Source: an uncultured Acetatifactor sp. (lineage in GTDB: Bacteria; Bacillota; Clostridia; Lachnospirales; Lachnospiraceae). Taken from it: a stretch of 54,238 nt of DNA. The stretch spans positions 1 through 54,238 of the forward strand of contig CAJUAB010000028.1 in NCBI GenBank assembly GCA_910583845.1. Reading direction: 5' to 3'. The notes under the pieces are model-generated. The model did not search any database, was not told the origin of the DNA, and saw nothing but the letters and a program-made list of their open reading frames with translations. Every line of letters begins with the position of its first letter. The first letter of the stretch is position 1. Positions 54,005-54,238 of this stretch are shown here, one piece after another. The position numbers and the translations under genes are program-made.

Positions 54005-54238
54005 TCAGGCGGCGGGCCTGCGTATCCTGATTTTGCTGAAAAAGCAATAGTATGCCCCAAAAAGCGCCGTGGTAATCACCCAGGTGAGAGGATAGCTGAA
54101 AATAATGGTATTCACCCCAGGGAAACGGGGCACTGCCGCCATAATCCAGACCACCCGGATCAGGCATACGCCTGTTAAGCAGATCACGGGAGTTTGACAG
54201 CCTATCCTCAAAAAAATCCCGCCAATCCGCACCAGGCT
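54005..54238 (-). CDS. MATE family efflux transporter (C-terminal part only)
   Basis: The last 77 residues of a polytopic membrane protein that continues beyond the right edge. Two hydrophobic stretches are separated by a short polar loop, with LIRVVWIMAAVPRFPG and IIFSYPLTWVITT, a pattern found at the end of Lachnospiraceae MATE (multidrug and toxin extrusion) proteins. A basic tail (KIRIRRPAA) ends it. Identification rests on this pattern alone. Confidence 0.65.
   Translation of the reverse strand, partial: SLVRIGGIFLRIGCQTPVICLTGVCLIRVVWIMAAVPRFPGVNTIIFSYPLTWVITTALFGAYYCFFSKIRIRRPAA

Overview
The window looks like a chromosomal segment of a Lachnospiraceae bacterium (Bacillota, Clostridia). 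The signs are the hrcA-grpE-dnaK-dnaJ operon under a perfect CIRCE operator, the yrzL-yrrK-yrzB-...-yrrM-yrrN gene order known from Bacillus subtilis with RNase J and a YlbF protein inserted, type III glutamine synthetase, a DUF6465-like Ala/Lys-rich protein, and strong AGGAGG ribosome binding sites. Most of the DNA is moderately GC-rich by eye; about 7.05-10.05 kb is clearly AT-richer.

Layout. 0-1.8 kb: a two-component system whose kinase runs off the left edge. 1.8-5.0 kb: small, mostly unrecognised genes including a SUKH (SMI1/KNR4) protein, resembling an immunity-gene array, with a 94-base hairpin element. 5.0-6.7 kb: an M3 oligoendopeptidase. 6.9-10.1 kb: an AT-rich accessory block with gene remnants, an ECF sigma/anti-sigma pair and a 128-base palindromic element, ending at tRNA-Gln(CUG). 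10.4-12.5 kb: glutamine synthetase III. 12.7-18.4 kb: ireB-ruvX-DUF1292-rnjA-ylbF-mltG-like-trmR-trhP, an RNA-metabolism and envelope operon. 18.5-25 kb: tRNA and translation modification genes (mtaB, thiI with its cysteine desulfurase, rsmE, prmA) and an HPr-like protein without the active histidine. 25.3-28.2 kb: a solitary McrB-like ATPase and an orphan solute-binding lipoprotein. 28.3-33.4 kb: the class I heat-shock operon. 33.6-40.4 kb: a broken Rpn-type nuclease gene, the DUF6465-like gene, uppP, an aminotransferase, glpK, a polysaccharide deacetylase and a YghO-like acyltransferase. 40.6-45.4 kb: a BceRS-BceAB type peptide-antibiotic sensing and transport module. 45.5-49.4 kb: a heterodimeric ABC exporter behind a 27-codon leader ORF and an intrinsic terminator. 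49.6-51.7 kb: hflK-hflC. 51.8-53.6 kb: an ammonium transporter fused to a C-terminal PII domain. 54.0 kb to the edge: the C-terminus of a probable MATE transporter.

How genes work together. Glutamine synthetase III and the Amt-PII fusion are the nitrogen-assimilation genes of the window. The cysteine desulfurase probably feeds sulfur to ThiI; TrhP and TrmR are consecutive enzymes of wobble-uridine modification. HrcA represses its own operon through CIRCE. UppP and the BceAB-type module both act around the undecaprenyl lipid cycle. The most unusual regulatory arrangement is the leader ORF plus terminator before the heterodimeric exporter, laid out like the bmrB-bmrC-bmrD attenuation system of B. 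subtilis but with an unrelated-looking leader peptide.
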